Translations under genes and position numbers: made by a program
Shown: positions 47,542 through 59,900 of the stretch, one piece after another
Layout of the letters: every line of letters starts with the position of its first letter
How positions within the stretch are numbered: the first letter of the stretch is position 1
Assembly: GCA_907163345.1 (NCBI GenBank)
Contig: CAJQUN010000040.1
Location: forward strand, 4,030,001 to 4,094,000
Reading direction: 5' to 3'
Length of the DNA stretch: 64,000 bases
From: Haberlea rhodopensis
Taxonomy: Eukaryota; Streptophyta; Magnoliopsida; Lamiales; Gesneriaceae
Notes under the pieces: generated by a model
The model's input: the letters and a program-made list of their open reading frames with translations, nothing else
Told to the model about the DNA's origin: nothing
Databases searched by the model: none

Positions 47542-49670
47542 GTTTTTTTGTTCACTTTTTTCTTCACTTTTGTATCTGATGTCTACTTTTTGAAATGTCA
47601 GACTTTACCTTGGAAGACTTTTGAAGTGAAATTTATGTTTCTTGAGGCGCCAGCATGTTACAAAAAATTTTACATGTTTTTTTGTGTATGGCCCTTGACT
47701 TCATCAAATGCTAAATGCTTTCTGTACTACTTTCACTTTATGTACTGATATATGTTATTAATGAATAATTGTCACTTATTACAGTTTGCACTTCGCTGTA
47801 ATGAATTTGTTGAATGGCGGGCTGCATCTGATTTTAGTTTCATGTTCTGATGATTTGATGTTTTACATATTCAAACCTTAATGAAATGCCAATTTTTTTC
47901 AACTTCATGTTGTCTCGTTTCAAATCCCTTCCTTATATACATCGTTACTCCACCAAACCACTCTGGTAGCACCACAGTTCATCATTTCAAGAATGTTTTG
48001 TTTCCCACCAACTGGATTTATAGAACCAGTCCAATTAATTATTTTTGCGAAATACGTGTAGTCAAGAAGAGCTCTGCGGGCCTTGAAAGCACTAGTCAAG
48101 CTTCAAGCATTGGCAAGGGGTCACCTTGTGAGGAAGCAGACTGCAGATGTTTTGCGACGAATGCAGGCACTTGTACGAGCTCAAGCAAGAGCCCGAGCTG
48201 GGCGTTATTTGATTTCTGAATCCCCGTATCTGAGCCTGAAATCTTCTCACTTCAATTATCATGTAAGATATAATACTCAAATGTCCCTCCAACTTTTTAA
48301 ATTTTGAGTTGGTCGTAGTGGCTTGGCATGACTGGAAATAGAATAAATTAGGGTATGGATCATTCTTGACCGTCTTGTTTTCATTCTCAGTCAGTGAAAA
48401 TACATACTACTTTACTAGACGAGCAGTTGCCACTTGCCATACTTCATACGTGTGTAAACAAGCCATGTGAAAAGTAGCTTCAACAAATATTACGGTGGAA
48501 CCTACTAAAACTCCACTGGAGTTAATGATATGTATCGGATTTTTTACTTGATGAACATTTGCAATATAATTTCAAATAGGGTTTATACCTTACGGGTGAT
48601 TTAAGCATTGACCATTCAAAATATTCATAAGTTGTTGAATCTGTGAAAAGAGTTTTTCCCAATTCGCCTTTTTAGCCCTATCAAGAAAGGCCTATATTTC
48701 TACATTACTTCCTGCTATGGTGCTCAACTATTTTGCATTTTTAGGGGTCGCCAACGCCAGAGAAAATTGAGCATGTTGTTCGGGCTCGGAGTATGAAGCA
48801 CGAGCAATTAACAATGCTTAAGGTGAACAAAATTGACCTCTTTTTACACTGGATTATTGCCATCTCTCTCTTTAACCATTCAACTGAGCATAGACTAATA
48901 TGTACATGCAGAGAAACGGTTCAAGATCCAGTGGCAACGTGCTCTTTGATCAAGAAAAACTACCAACAACTCACAATAGAATGGGCTGTAGATTGGGTGA
49001 AAGATCATGGGAACAGGGATTCCTTACAAGAAATGGTCCAACAGACGATGAAAGAAGTGATAAGATTCTTGAAGTCGACACAGGAAAACCTCATTCGACT
49101 CCCAACTGTAAAGCAATCTTCCACACTTCTCATCCTAGCCTTGGGTCCGATCTAAATTGTCATAGCTTTTCAATATCCAAGGACTCCACAGCGCATCAAA
49201 CAGTTCTGAGTCCAACCTCTGGCGAAGTTCAATCTTTGAGCCCTCTGGAATTTGCACTAGGCATTGACGAAAGTGCTTTCTGTATTGTGGGCGATAGCCC
49301 ACAATTCTATTCAGCATCATCTATGGGTGGCAGCTCTAAAAGAGGAGCATTCACCCCTTCGAAGAGCGATGGCTCGAGAAGTTGTCTCAATGGTTACACC
49401 GACCACCCAAATTACATGTCTTACACTGAATCATCAAAAGCCAAGGCAAGATCCCTCAGTGCTCCAAAACAAAGACTTCAAGACGACAGATCAGGGTCTA
49501 CAAAGAGATATTCGGTACATGGATGTCATGAGTCGAGGTTGAATGCCCATGCCCAGAGAATGTCTGCATTGCATGCCAACTTCACAAACAAAGCTTATCC
49601 AGGGTCTGGTCGATTGGACCGGCTTGGAATGCCCATTGGAGATGTTACTGGTTTTAGTGATGGTCATTAG
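45760..49670 (+). CDS. IQ67-domain (IQD) calmodulin-binding protein
   Basis: Plant-specific scaffold that binds calmodulin and associates with microtubules or membranes. Four exons: 45760-46179, 48062-48262, 48745-48822, 48912-49670, totalling 1,458 nt or 485 residues in frame. The N-terminus MGKGSKWFRALFG is typical of the family; an Ala/Val-rich stretch follows (~70-90). The IQ67 region spans about residues 126-190, with IQ-type AVTIQSHFRAYLSRRALRAL, then LVKLQALARGHLVRKQ and LRRMQALVRAQARARAGR. The first intron (1.88 kb) splits the IQ67 region between codons, at the position conserved in this family. Near the C-terminus, PNYMSYTESSKAKARSLSAP matches the DUF4005 motif. The overall form is closest to the IQD22-25 group, from recall of the family. 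No lesions are seen. Intron 1 carries a (TA)n microsatellite. Confidence 0.94.
47495..47538. repeat. (TA)n microsatellite in IQD intron 1
   Basis: An uninterrupted TA run of about 22 units within the first intron, likely polymorphic in length. Confidence 0.95.
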
Positions 49671-51026
49671 CACATAGATTAGTTGCTTTTGGTTTGGTTT
49701 CTTTTTATTTACTGATATTATCCGTATTAATTTAACTAGGTTCCCTTGCCTTGACACGTCGCAACGTTGATTTATAGTAGTTTTCAACGCAAATTTTCAT
49801 GTATCTGATACGAATACACACGGATACTGTACCTATATATAATCTAATACGCCATGTTGTATGACGCCATGTTGTATGTCTGAATTAAAAATGATTTTTT
49901 TAATTTTGAACACGTGTCTGGATACGATTAAGATACGTCTGACTCAGACGTATCACATAAATATCACATAAGTCATAAGTTGTATTCGAAATTAAAAATT
50001 AATTTTTAATCTGGGATATATGTCTGGATACGGTTAATATACATCTCCGGCCATATCTGACAAGGTTAATATACGCCTAACTTTGTTATTTTGGACTTTT
50101 AATTTGTTTAATATTGATTATGCTTGAAACTCAGTCCAATGGTCTTGCGGTTAGGACTCCTTGTTATGAATACAGCGACATAGGCTCAAATCTTGGTAGG
50201 AATCTTTCTTCTTGATGTAGATTTAGTGTTCCTTTCTTTCTAAAATCTGGAATAACACTATCAATAAATTACCAAAAATATTTCACAACAATACTCATTT
50301 CCTTGAATATCAATGAACCGGGTACTGTACTAATTATATTATTACAATTAAATTAAATTCAATAAGTTGATGAAATCAAGCAAGTTCCTTTGTTGAAATA
50401 ACATTGTAATTATATACTTAATACTTTTTACCTACAATCTTAAAAATCGAAGTTTATCATGAATTTTTTAATTTTTATGTAGTTATATTCCTTCTCAATA
50501 AAATTCTTTGATTCGCAAATGCTCCAATTGAATCTGCTTGGCCCATTGCCTCATTGCACGGATTCAACATGATAAATATAAAAAGCTACGTATTTCAAAA
50601 ACAAAAAACATTGTTTAAGGTTTGAATTTGGGTTATGATTTAATTATATCGGATATGATATTTTATTAGTACTTCATTTGTTATTGAATACATTTTCAAA
50701 AAAAATTATATTTGGAAAAGACACGACGAAACAGATAAATAGTCATTTTAAAGATATCTGTGCAACATGGTAAAAAGTAATTCACAATCATTATATAAAA
50801 TTAATCATGCGGGGGATGCGGCCATGAGCAACTAGGAGATTTAAAGAAGAGAGTCCAAGCTATTTCTAACGGGAGCCAGAAATTTAATTCCCTGCAACTG
50901 TAATAATATGCATTAAAAACCGAGTACTCAAGTGTGCGATAAACCAAATCAGTATTAAAAGATAATGAAAAAGAACGATGTCTGCACCAACATTATAAGA
51001 TAAAATGTTGCAAAGTCATGCAAAAA
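49671..51026. other. Convergent spacer between IQD and eL24, with dispersed repeats
   Basis: Contains a repeat-like stretch at 49.80-50.08 kb with recurring GTCTGGATACG(A/G)TTAA-type words and a tRNA-like remnant at 50132-50204. Otherwise AT-rich with no gene. Confidence 0.55.
50132..50204 (+). repeat. tRNA-like remnant (tRNA-Glu-like 5' half; SINE head or pseudogene)
   Basis: GTCCAATGGTCTTGCGGTTA followed by GGAC resembles the 5' half and A box of plant tRNA-Glu. GGCTCAAATCTTGG at about 50183-50196 fits a degraded B box at the right distance. The anticodon arm does not give a convincing Glu anticodon and the acceptor stem is poor, so it is not a working tRNA. Confidence 0.4.
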
Positions 51027-52699
51027 TCAACGCTTGCCGCCACCACCTCCGCTCTTAGGGCCACTTTTGGGTCCAGCACCCTTCGGCATGTTACTCTTGG
51101 AACCTTTTTGCTTGGACAAAACTTCTGTCTTCTTTGCCTTCTTCTCATCCTTGGTTTTCTTAATTCTTTCCTTGATTTCACTGCGATAAAATATTAAAAG
51201 TCATGAAGGACTCTTTATTACACACGAACCACCATTCTGGGGTTTGAACTCTTAAACATACCGTAAAGCAGCTTCACGTGCAGCATCACGGACCTCTGGC
51301 TTTTCAGTTCTTCTCTTCTGAATAACTTCCAATGTTGCACCAACAATAGACCTTGAATAGGGTTTCTTTGTTGCTCGGCGCCTCTTCCTCACAGCTTCGG
51401 CAGCAATGTCCTGAGGATCGGTGATGGAAATGAGAGCAGGACAAGCTCAGTTAAGTGTCAGTAAAACAAACCGAGAGAAAGAAGATAGTCAGTCTTAAGT
51501 AATAAATATACCTTCTTATGCTGTTTCCGGTAAATAGCAGTCCAATTAAGTTTTGCTGGCCTCAGTCGGTTGTGGAAATACCTCTTGCATTTTGAGTTAG
51601 CAAAGAGGAAGACCTAAACAAACCAGACAGTAAAGTTTTACCAGAAAGAAAGTTAACTCAACAAATAAATGTAACCACCTTCCTCTTATCCGACCTGGGA
51701 GTCAGATCGAATAAATCTTATGCCTTTTCCTGGATATATCTTGGCACCACTGAAACGACAAAGCTCTGTCCTGATAATAACCCAGGATAAGCAGTAAGTA
51801 CAACATTTAGTTGAATATATTTTTCAGAAGATATGAACTCATATTAGTCATATACCACTTGAACTAAAAAATAAGAAGTGAAAACAGTAACAGTTCCACA
51901 AGAATTCTTAGTTAAGAAGAATAAAACTTTGAAGACATGGAAGCCCTGATAAAAAAACATTTATGCATTCAACTTTTTCCGAAACAACTCAAGGCACATA
52001 CAGCACACTAAGATTGAGCATTATGTACCATAGGGTGGAAAAAAGTTATCACAGAGCGGTATTTGGAAACTGGCACAAACAACCAATGAGGCGTGGATCA
52101 TAACACCATACTCATCATATGAACTCTTTGAAAACAAGTAAATACACTATGAGAACTCCGCAAGTACATGATTCGATAAAGTACCTCCCAAACCATGATA
52201 ATAAGTAAAATACGATTCAGGTTCATAAATACAACAATTAAAAAACCCGACACCTTTTACACGCAAATCACATTTCAAAATCCACTCAAAAAATGCAAAC
52301 TGAAGCTAATTCTCCACCAAAGCCTAAGTGAAACCACATGAACAACCCAGCTAAATGCTTCCATGGAGCCTTGAAAGTTTATCACACAAGATATTCCATG
52401 TCAACACCGACACGCCATCAATTGAACCCAGATCGTCCGCTGAAATCCTAGCATTACATGATTAGAGCAAGATACATACAAATGGAACACCGATTTCACC
52501 GAAACTTGAAACAACCGACAATCCCCACAAAAAAAAAAGATCTCAGACTAGAAAAAAAGGTTATCCAAACGCCAGAAAAATCTCATCACCAGTAAAACAT
52601 TTGATAAGACGAAGCAATTTCACACACAAGAACAAAAAAATTGCACTTTTGCATGCTATACAGGTACAAAGAGAACGAAGAAACATACTTGAGAACCAT
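51027..52699 (-). CDS. RPL24: 60S ribosomal protein eL24 (RPL24)
   Basis: Structural protein of the large cytosolic ribosomal subunit; in plants eL24 also aids translation reinitiation. Five exons: 52699-52689, 51770-51695, 51613-51512, 51410-51262, 51180-51027, totalling 492 nt or 163 residues, the normal family length. The first coding exon is only 11 nt (MVL plus two bases of a Lys codon) and is followed by a ~0.9-kb intron. The protein then reads TELCRFSGAKIYPGKGIRF, IRSDSQVFLFANSKCKRYF, HNRLRPAKLNWTAIYRKQHK, the DIAAEAVRKRRRATKKPYSR stretch, and a Lys/Gly-rich tail ending GGGGGKR. The usual zinc-binding-type cysteines near the N-terminus are only partly present, as in plant eL24. The gene appears intact, and its promoter side has typical RP-gene elements. 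Confidence 0.96.
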
Positions 52700-52758
52700 T
52701 GCTGTCCACGGTTGGTAAAATCAGCGCGGCCTATTATTCTAAAGAGTCAGTGAAACTG

Positions 52759-52767
52759 AAACCCTAG
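52759..52767 (-). promoter_or_regulatory. Telo-box near the eL24 start
   Basis: AAACCCTAG (plus strand), about 60 bp upstream of the eL24 ATG. Telo-boxes (AAACCCTA) are enriched close to the start of plant ribosomal-protein genes; the role is inferred from that. Confidence 0.7.
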
Positions 52768-52832
52768 GTTCCACCCAATTATATATGGCCTCCCTTCCCT
52801 CCTGTTCATGATACGGTGTTGCGTTTCGGACA

Positions 52833-52849
52833 TGGGCTTTTGAAGCCCA
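52833..52849 (-). promoter_or_regulatory. Paired site II (TCP-type) motifs upstream of eL24
   Basis: TGGGCT at 52833-52838 and its inverse AGCCCA at 52844-52849. Site II (TGGGCY) together with a telo-box is the classic arrangement for growth-linked expression of plant ribosomal-protein genes. Confidence 0.7.
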
Positions 52850-52923
52850 TATTTCGTAGTAGGCTCACATTTTCTGACCTAACCTTTAAAGGGCATTATG
52901 GTACATTCGTTATGACAATATAT

Positions 52924-53255
52924 TGGGATAAATTTCACTTTGCATCCATTATTTAGAAAATTACAGTTTACATTATAACATTTTACATCATATTGACTCG
53001 TTTGATATTTTTATCAAAAATTCATCGCTACATTTAAAATTTGCAATAGATATCTTAAGGGGGATCGAAGGTTGATATATGTCGATAGTGGAATGTGGAG
53101 ATAAATCTTCGATAAAAATAACAAAATGAGTCAAGAGGATGCAAAATGTTACAGTTTATGAAAGTTGAGTATGTAAACTGTAATTTTCCAAACAATGGTT
53201 GCAAAGTGAAATTTGGACTAAACTATATGATGACTTCTGTAATTTTCCCTAATAT
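52924..53255. repeat. Foldback MITE, copy 1
   Basis: The left arm GGGATAAATTTCACTTTGCA continues through AAAATTACAGTTTACAT and CATATTGACTCGTTTGATA. The right arm carries the same words inverted, with an extra ~35-bp outer part (AGGGAAAATTACAGAAGTCA on the minus strand). The interior is non-coding. It is the same family as the copy at 53280-53776. Confidence 0.75.
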
Positions 53256-53279
53256 TTAAACAAATAAAAAAGAATAAGA

Positions 53280-53776
53280 GGAAATTATCAAAAACATCAT
53301 ATATTTTGGTCCAAGTTTCACTTTCCAACTATTGTTTGAACAATTACAGTTTAAATCCTCAAATTTCGTGAATTGTAACACTTTGCATCCTCTTGATTCG
53401 ATTATGTTTTTATCGAAAATTTATCGTTGCATTTTATCATCGTCTTACATATTTAAACTTAGAGTCACTTAAACTAGCAATTACAATTTTTTAAAAAGTA
53501 AAAATAAATTTTTGGGGTTAGAGAATTTTGATACTAAAAATATTATTTTTATTTTTTAAACATTTGGAATAACTAGCTTAAATAGTTCTAAGCTTGAGTA
53601 TGTAAGCCGACGATCGAATGCAACGATATATTTTCGATAAAAATACAAAATCGAGTTAAGAGGATGTAAAGTGTTACAATTCATGATAATTGAAGATGTA
53701 AACTGTTATTTTTCAAACAATTATTCTAAATTGAAATTTGAACCAAACTATAAGATGTTTTATGTAATTTTCCCAA
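53280..53776. repeat. Foldback MITE, copy 2 of the same family
   Basis: The arms match copy 1 (GGTCCAAGTTTCACTTTCC, GCATCCTCTTGATTCGA and TTTTTATCGAAAATTTATCG on the left, their inverses on the right). The outer ends resemble GGGAAAATTACATAAAACAT. The interior is longer than in copy 1. Confidence 0.75.
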
Positions 53777-54549
53777 AATAATAACATTCAACAAGTAAAA
53801 ATACAAATGAATGAAATTAAGCTTACCATATATATTGCTATTTTTCAGCTTCCTTTTAATTTGTTTTTAATTAAATTTAATAGCTAAGCAAGATAAAATA
53901 CATCGATATCTTAATTTCACAAAATCATACACATTGTTTCTAGAGTTCCTCACGTGTGCATGAAAATTTAATATTAAAATATTCATCTAACAAATCGTGG
54001 GACTAAGATTAAATATGATCTAATATTTTCGAATTCAAATCCAAAATCATTTTATTAGCCAGTTAACAAGATTTTAGCCACCGACATTTGGCCCAGTGAC
54101 ATGTAATCCTCCTCATTTGAGGAGGAGGTGGTCTAAAGTTCTAGACATCAAACTTCTCATTCCACCATGTAAAAAAAAAAAGATTTTATATATTTATTAT
54201 TTTCTATCAATATATATTCAAAACGAATTTAACACACTTGAGCCATAGTTTAGAGCTTTGTCCGATAGATTCGAACAAAACGAATGGAGCTCGAATTTGA
54301 ACAAATTTCTAATATTTGATTAAATTCGGTTCGTTTGACAACTGAAGCTGGGTACTATGATGGTAAGTGAAGGATTTTAACACCCCAAATCCATAAAAAA
54401 TGTACCAAGATTTCTTTGCCATTCATAATAAAACAAGGGAAAAAATTGAAAGGTGGTTTTTTTATAGGAATGTAAGTGGACATGGACTGTGTATAAATGC
54501 TTGTGCAGCAGATGCTCAAGGCTTGGATTGATAGCCCACGGATTCTGGG
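53777..54549. other. Intergenic, nothing recognised
   Basis: AT-rich, with a short palindromic CCTCCTCATTTGAGGAGGAGG near 54108. No gene supported. Confidence 0.5.
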
Positions 54550-54728
54550 ATAATCTTCCAACGGCCACTTGAGTTATATAAGGCAAAAGATTGTTAGGGA
54601 TTCCCATTGGATCTTCTCCCATTATCCCACTCTTAGAGCTCCAACAGGGTTGAAGTATCTGAGTAAAATGATTCTCCATTTCGGATCGGCCTTTTGAATG
54701 TCTAGAGAGATTTCTTCAAGAATCAACT
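54550..54728 (-). pseudogene. UDP-glucose 4-epimerase (UGE) pseudogene fragment
   Basis: The minus strand encodes a clear piece of the UGE C-terminal half. A stretch reads LEEISLDIQKADPKWRIILL, followed by RYFNPVGA, then after a one-base loss GIMGEDPMGIPNNLLPYITQ and VAVGRL. These match the conserved RYFNPVGAH..GEDP.GIPNNL motifs of plant UGEs, which interconvert UDP-glucose and UDP-galactose. A stop lies just upstream of the LEE stretch, the frame breaks after GA, and the conserved domain ends abruptly after VGRL. No other exons are nearby, so it is a dead fragment and not part of a working gene. Confidence 0.85.
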
Positions 54729-55039
54729 AGTTAAGTCAAGAAGAGAACATATATGGATTGTATAAATTAATCGTAGCCATAAAATTATTGTCAAAATATC
54801 TCATGAGGTATACAACACTTTAATAACAGTCTTCAGCTCTGTAAAATGGATCATTTCATCATAACTATAATAAGAATCACAAAAAGTAGATCAGCCAAAT
54901 TATCAAAACCCAAATCCTTAGAAAGTCATACTTAGTAGAAGAGAACAACTTCTTGAAATTCACCACATTCCGAATACCAAAGTACCTATCACGCACACAT
55001 TCACACAGTCATAATTTATATCAGTTATTTAAAGAAATT

Positions 55040-56500
55040 CAGAAGTTGGACGGTAGCGCTTATCGTGTACGCCCAAATTAACCCTTCTCAGTTAACAACA
55101 GATTAATATAGCAGTGTAAGTAGGGATCGATCCCACAGAGAAATGAGTGTCTTTGTGCTAACAAGTATCAAAATAGGGGGGTTTTGAGAGTAGTTATTAT
55201 CTAAAATTATGTAGGATGCAAGATTGAAATAAATTAGGAATAAATCAATTAAAGAGAAGTCTCGGTTTCGGTCGACGCTACCATTGAAATTCGATTATTC
55301 ATTCATCGATTTTCTCACATATGTAATTTTTATGCATAAATATTCACCATTGAAGATTTAACTCCTATCCCAGCTTAAGTTTAGTTAAATCGAAAACAGC
55401 ATCCAAATTTAACCCTTATCGATTAATCAACCCTAACAACAGCAGTTAAGATTTAAACTAATGATAGCATATCAACAAGTAGGATTGGTGAAGCTAAACA
55501 ACGTAAACAACAGCAGTTTATGCTTAATTTAATCAAAAGTTTTTCCTAGGAATTTAATAACCTCAACAGCAGAGAATTATCAATCCTAGTTGCTTCTCAA
55601 ATTCAATTAATCAAACAATTATGGATTTGATATCAAACTAAGCATTAGATTGTATGAAAAATTATTAGGTAGCTAATCTAACAACCAACAACACAATCAT
55701 GGCATGAATAACAGAAAAACTTATGATATTCACTAAAAATCACCAATTCAAAACAATAATCTCTTGAATAAGTCAAACTCCAATGGTTTTGTCTTCCTCA
55801 ACTGAGAGGATTAGTTTAGCTACTCATAACCAATGCAAAAATAACAAAATAATGTATGTAAAGCATAAACAAAAACTAAGACAAACTAGAATAGTCGCCA
55901 CGCGTCGAGATTGCAATCCCGTCTTTGTGTCGATTCTTCAATCCGTCTTCAAAACTTCAAAGAAAATTTTTATTCTAAGTTTAAACTATGAATAATAGTG
56001 TGAATAATGGTCTAGGAGGCTGATATTTTTGAGTTATAGAGGTTAGGAGGTTGATGGGTATGTTAGAGCCCATGTAGGAATGAAAGAAATCATGTTTTCA
56101 TGTTTTTCAAAACTCCGGGCGATCGATCGAGCAAAAGGGGCGCGATCGATCGAGCTGGACAGTAGAATTTTTGTGACTTTTTCAGCCCTGCTCGATCGAT
56201 CGAGATTTTTCTGCCTTTTTCGATCGATCGAGCTCCTCTGGTCGGTCGATCGAGCACTCGCATATTTTGTTGCTTAAATTTTCTACCTCTCCATCGATCG
56301 AGCTCTTCTGGGCGATTGATCGAGCATCTCATATAATTTTTATGCATTTTTCTTGGTCTACTTTGATCCCTTGTCAACTCCAATGCATTTCTTGATCTTT
56401 ATTCGCATTTTTAGCTCGAAAATAGATGTTTTTTTTACCTATTTGTTTAATACTGGGGTTTCGTGCATGGCTTCAAAAAGATAGGGACTTTTTTTTTTTT
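55040..56500 (-). repeat. Retroelement-like non-coding repeat with CGATCGATCGAG motif cluster
   Basis: No coding frame. The right part (56118-56325) holds at least six copies of (G)CGATCGATCGAGC-like words spaced 20-60 bp apart. The left part contains GTAAGTAGGGATCGATCCCA, a string I associate with the end of some plant gypsy LTRs read on the minus strand. No primer binding site, partner LTR or duplication is visible, so classification is tentative. Confidence 0.45.
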
Positions 56501-56909
56501 TTATAACACATGGAGTTTCATACCAAATTTAAGAAAATATATGATTTTTTGTCTATTTTATTAACATATCTGGGGTTTGTACATATTTATCATAATATAA
56601 GAGGTTTTTATGCAATTTAGGAAAAAAAAGAGGAAAAAATTATGGGGAGAGAGAGGCTAAAGCTAGTGCCCGATTGTATTTGTAAGTAAGCAACGTCGTG
56701 GTATTATATTATGCAATTTACCCATCATCCACCCTTTCTTCCGCCGCCGCTGTCATCTACTGCCTCGTCTCCGCCGCTTCGTTCTCCGACCACCTCCTTC
56801 TCGATCTGATTTCGAACACGAGCCTGAAAATTTTGTTAATATTAGGTTTAATTCTATTAGTTTTCTCTCCTAATTCTAATCTCTTAAAAACTGTATTTGC
56901 CTGGGGAAA
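56501..56909. other. Upstream region of the MAA3-type helicase
   Basis: AT-rich DNA followed by a C/T- and CCG-rich probable 5' leader (56715-56800, CTTCCGCCGCCGCTGTC) ahead of the ATG. No clear TATA box. Confidence 0.5.
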
Positions 56910-59900
56910 ATGGCGGTAGACAAGAACAAGCTCGAAGAGGAAGCTTGTATTCTTCGATTTTACAAAATTGTGCTTTCCTGGGATTATCTTCGCATCCTTA
57001 AAGAATCCGAGGTATTGCATTCCCTACCCTCTTCCCTTGTCCTTTTTCTTTTCCATTTTTTGAGTGGCTTTTTGGACATACACTGTTGGTGCAAGCTGAG
57101 TTCTTAACTATCCTTACTGAGTTACTTTCTGAAAATCCTTTTCCTTAGGATTTTTGTTAAAAGGAAAACAATTCACGGCCATCCAGCCGTTGTGACCGGC
57201 AAGGTCTATTTCTAAGAACTCTATTCACAGGGTTATCCGGTTGACCGTTATGCTTGTTCTCCACGTCTAGCATGCACAAGTCTTTCTTATTTTTTATTTT
57301 AGTTTTACTGTAGTCATGGATTGATTATCAACTCTAGTTCTTTGTATGATAACGAAGACTAGTGGTTCTATTTCCCAAGATAAGAAATACCGACTTGAGC
57401 AGGTGTGTTCGAGTCTTCCCTGCCCTAAAAAAAATAATAAGAAGAGAAAAACTCTAGTTCTTTGTATTTAATCATCAATTCACATTTTTTAATGGATTGT
57501 TTAGAAGCGGAACTACGATAAGAAGATTGGAGAAGGCGGTGTTGTGGGATTGAAGAAAGTAAAAGACACATATACAGATGTTGATGACTATCTCGACACT
57601 TTCGCACCTTTACTTTTTGAGGAGGTGAAGGCTCTGATATCTCAAGGAGAGGACGAGGAAGAAGGTGTTCTTTATTTTCCCGCATTTGGTTTATGATTAA
57701 TTTTGATTTTCTTTCCTATACTTCTGTACATTAAAGTTTTGAATTTCCGGACTCTTGATTGATGTTTCTTTCCAGTTTGAATTGTGCCTGGGGAAGTAAA
57801 TTTATGAATGTCATTTTGTGTTTCTATTCATAGTTAGGTAAATTTCATTGCTTTCACTGTTGTGGAAGGAACTTGTTTTAAATATTTGCCTTGATTTCTT
57901 TTTCATTGGCTTCGAGTAAGGAGACTCATAGTGCTAATAGTGTGTTGTTTAAGCATACAGTGACTGAGTGGCGGCAAGCAATCATAGCAGAATGCAGTGA
58001 AGTCAATGGATTTCATCTACCTACGGTTATATGTTCTGATGCGGATGCATTATCACAAAATGATCTTCTGTTGCTTTCAACTAAGAAGGTTCTTTAGTTG
58101 TCTAAGTTCTCTTTCTGTATTGGATGGAGATCTGACATGTTGGCACCTTAAATTTGTTAATTTACCATAAACTTTTGTCTGCCATTGATTTTGGTAACTA
58201 ATTAACAATGTGTCCATTGCTTTCACAGTTTGGTGAGGGTAAAGAAATACCGACCACATATGCTTTTGCACTAGTTGAGCATCGTCAACAAGATAAGATA
58301 AGATTGCGGTTATATTTAAGTGGTGAAGTTAAAAGCCTTGATACAGATGATGCTCAAACCTGCTCAAGACTTTTAAATATGCTTCCTCTTGTTTGTGAAG
58401 TTCAAAAATATTTATATGTTCTGAAGGTAAATAATCTACTTGTAGAAGCTTGCTGTCAATTTTATCTTACCGCTCTTTTACTGCCAACGGTTGATCATTT
58501 GTCGTTTAATCAGTGCTTGGAGCAGTCTAATCTTCTATTGTGAAAGTGGGATTTCAAAACCGCTTGTTTACTCTAGTTATGATGTTTTAAATATTGCTGC
58601 TGGTTCTATGCTTGAACAACCTAGCATAGGTTGTACAACCACAAAGTCATGCATGATTTTTCCTAATGATATTCAGCATTTCTCCTGACTGTTGAATATC
58701 CTTCATTTAGTTAATGATGTTCAAACGTATTTGTATGGTACATTTGATTGCTGCTTCTGTATTTGAACGACATTAAATTTTTTTGTCCAGATTTGCAGCT
58801 TATCAACTATACTCCGTGAATATGTTGCTCTGAGATCCATCTGCTCTCTACCATTCAAGGATTTGATATTAACTGCAATGGACATTGACAGCAAAAGTGA
58901 AGATCATGCTTGGAAAATTTCTAGACCCTTGACAAATTATATTGAAGCCAATCACAATGAATCTCAGCTAGAGGCCATAAATGTGAGCTTCTTAGCAACT
59001 TGGCTTTGACTTTGTTGGCCCTCAGCAGTATAGATTTCTATCAATATATACCAACGATAAACATTAGTTTAAATTGGCTATAAAGCAATTCTTGTAACTT
59101 TATTAGAGTGCTTCACTTTTCTGTTTCTAACTTCCCGAAGCTCTTTATTTTGGCGCTATACGTTTCCATATTAAGTTAGCTGTTAGTCATTAGCTGGGGT
59201 GTTTTTATTTGTTTACAAAAAAAAGTTTTTCGATGAATCTAGTGTTATGTGAACCGGTTTATCAAAATACAATAAAGCCTGGATGTCTCTGTGAAAAAAA
59301 TACTTGCAAGGGCGTGGATATTATACACATTTAATAATATATATATTTCAAATAAATCCAACAATGATAAAATTGATGTTTTTCTCCTTACGCTTTCATC
59401 GGATATTGAATTTTCTCCTGTGAACAGGCAGGTCTCTCACGGAAAACCTTCATCTTGATTCAGGTTTGACTCGTGACTTTATGCTCTTAATTTTGTGGAA
59501 TTCAGTCCTTATTTTTCTTTTTGCCTCACCATGCATCTTAAATGCACAATCATATCCGAATCATACATGCAGTTGTCAATCTCAAGAATAAATTTCCAAA
59601 TGCTATAGCTTACAAATGTTCTGTCACCTTTATCTTATTGATGAACAAATGTTCTGACCTTTATCTTATTGATGATACACGTTTTGATACTGTCAGGAAT
59701 CGTTCATTTGTTATTACCTTTCTATGCTATCTTTGACATATGATATACTAGTAATGCAAAGGATTGGACCATTTATAATAACGAACTTTTTTTAGGGACC
59801 CCCAGGTACAGGAAAAACGCAAACCGTCCTTGGGATCCTCAGTGCCATTTTGCATGCTACCCCAGCTAGGGTACGGTCCAACAAGTAAGTATCTTGTTAG

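Noticed and set aside
48793..49155. 120-residue plus-strand frame overlapping IQD exon 4
   Set aside because: It is an out-of-frame shadow of exon 4; the IQD frame carries the DUF4005 motif and joins all splice sites in phase.
50993..51181. Minus-strand frame starting MKSRKELRK
   Set aside because: Shadow frame of the last eL24 exon; the true frame is offset and gives the conserved EIKERIKKTK stretch and the GGGGGKR end.
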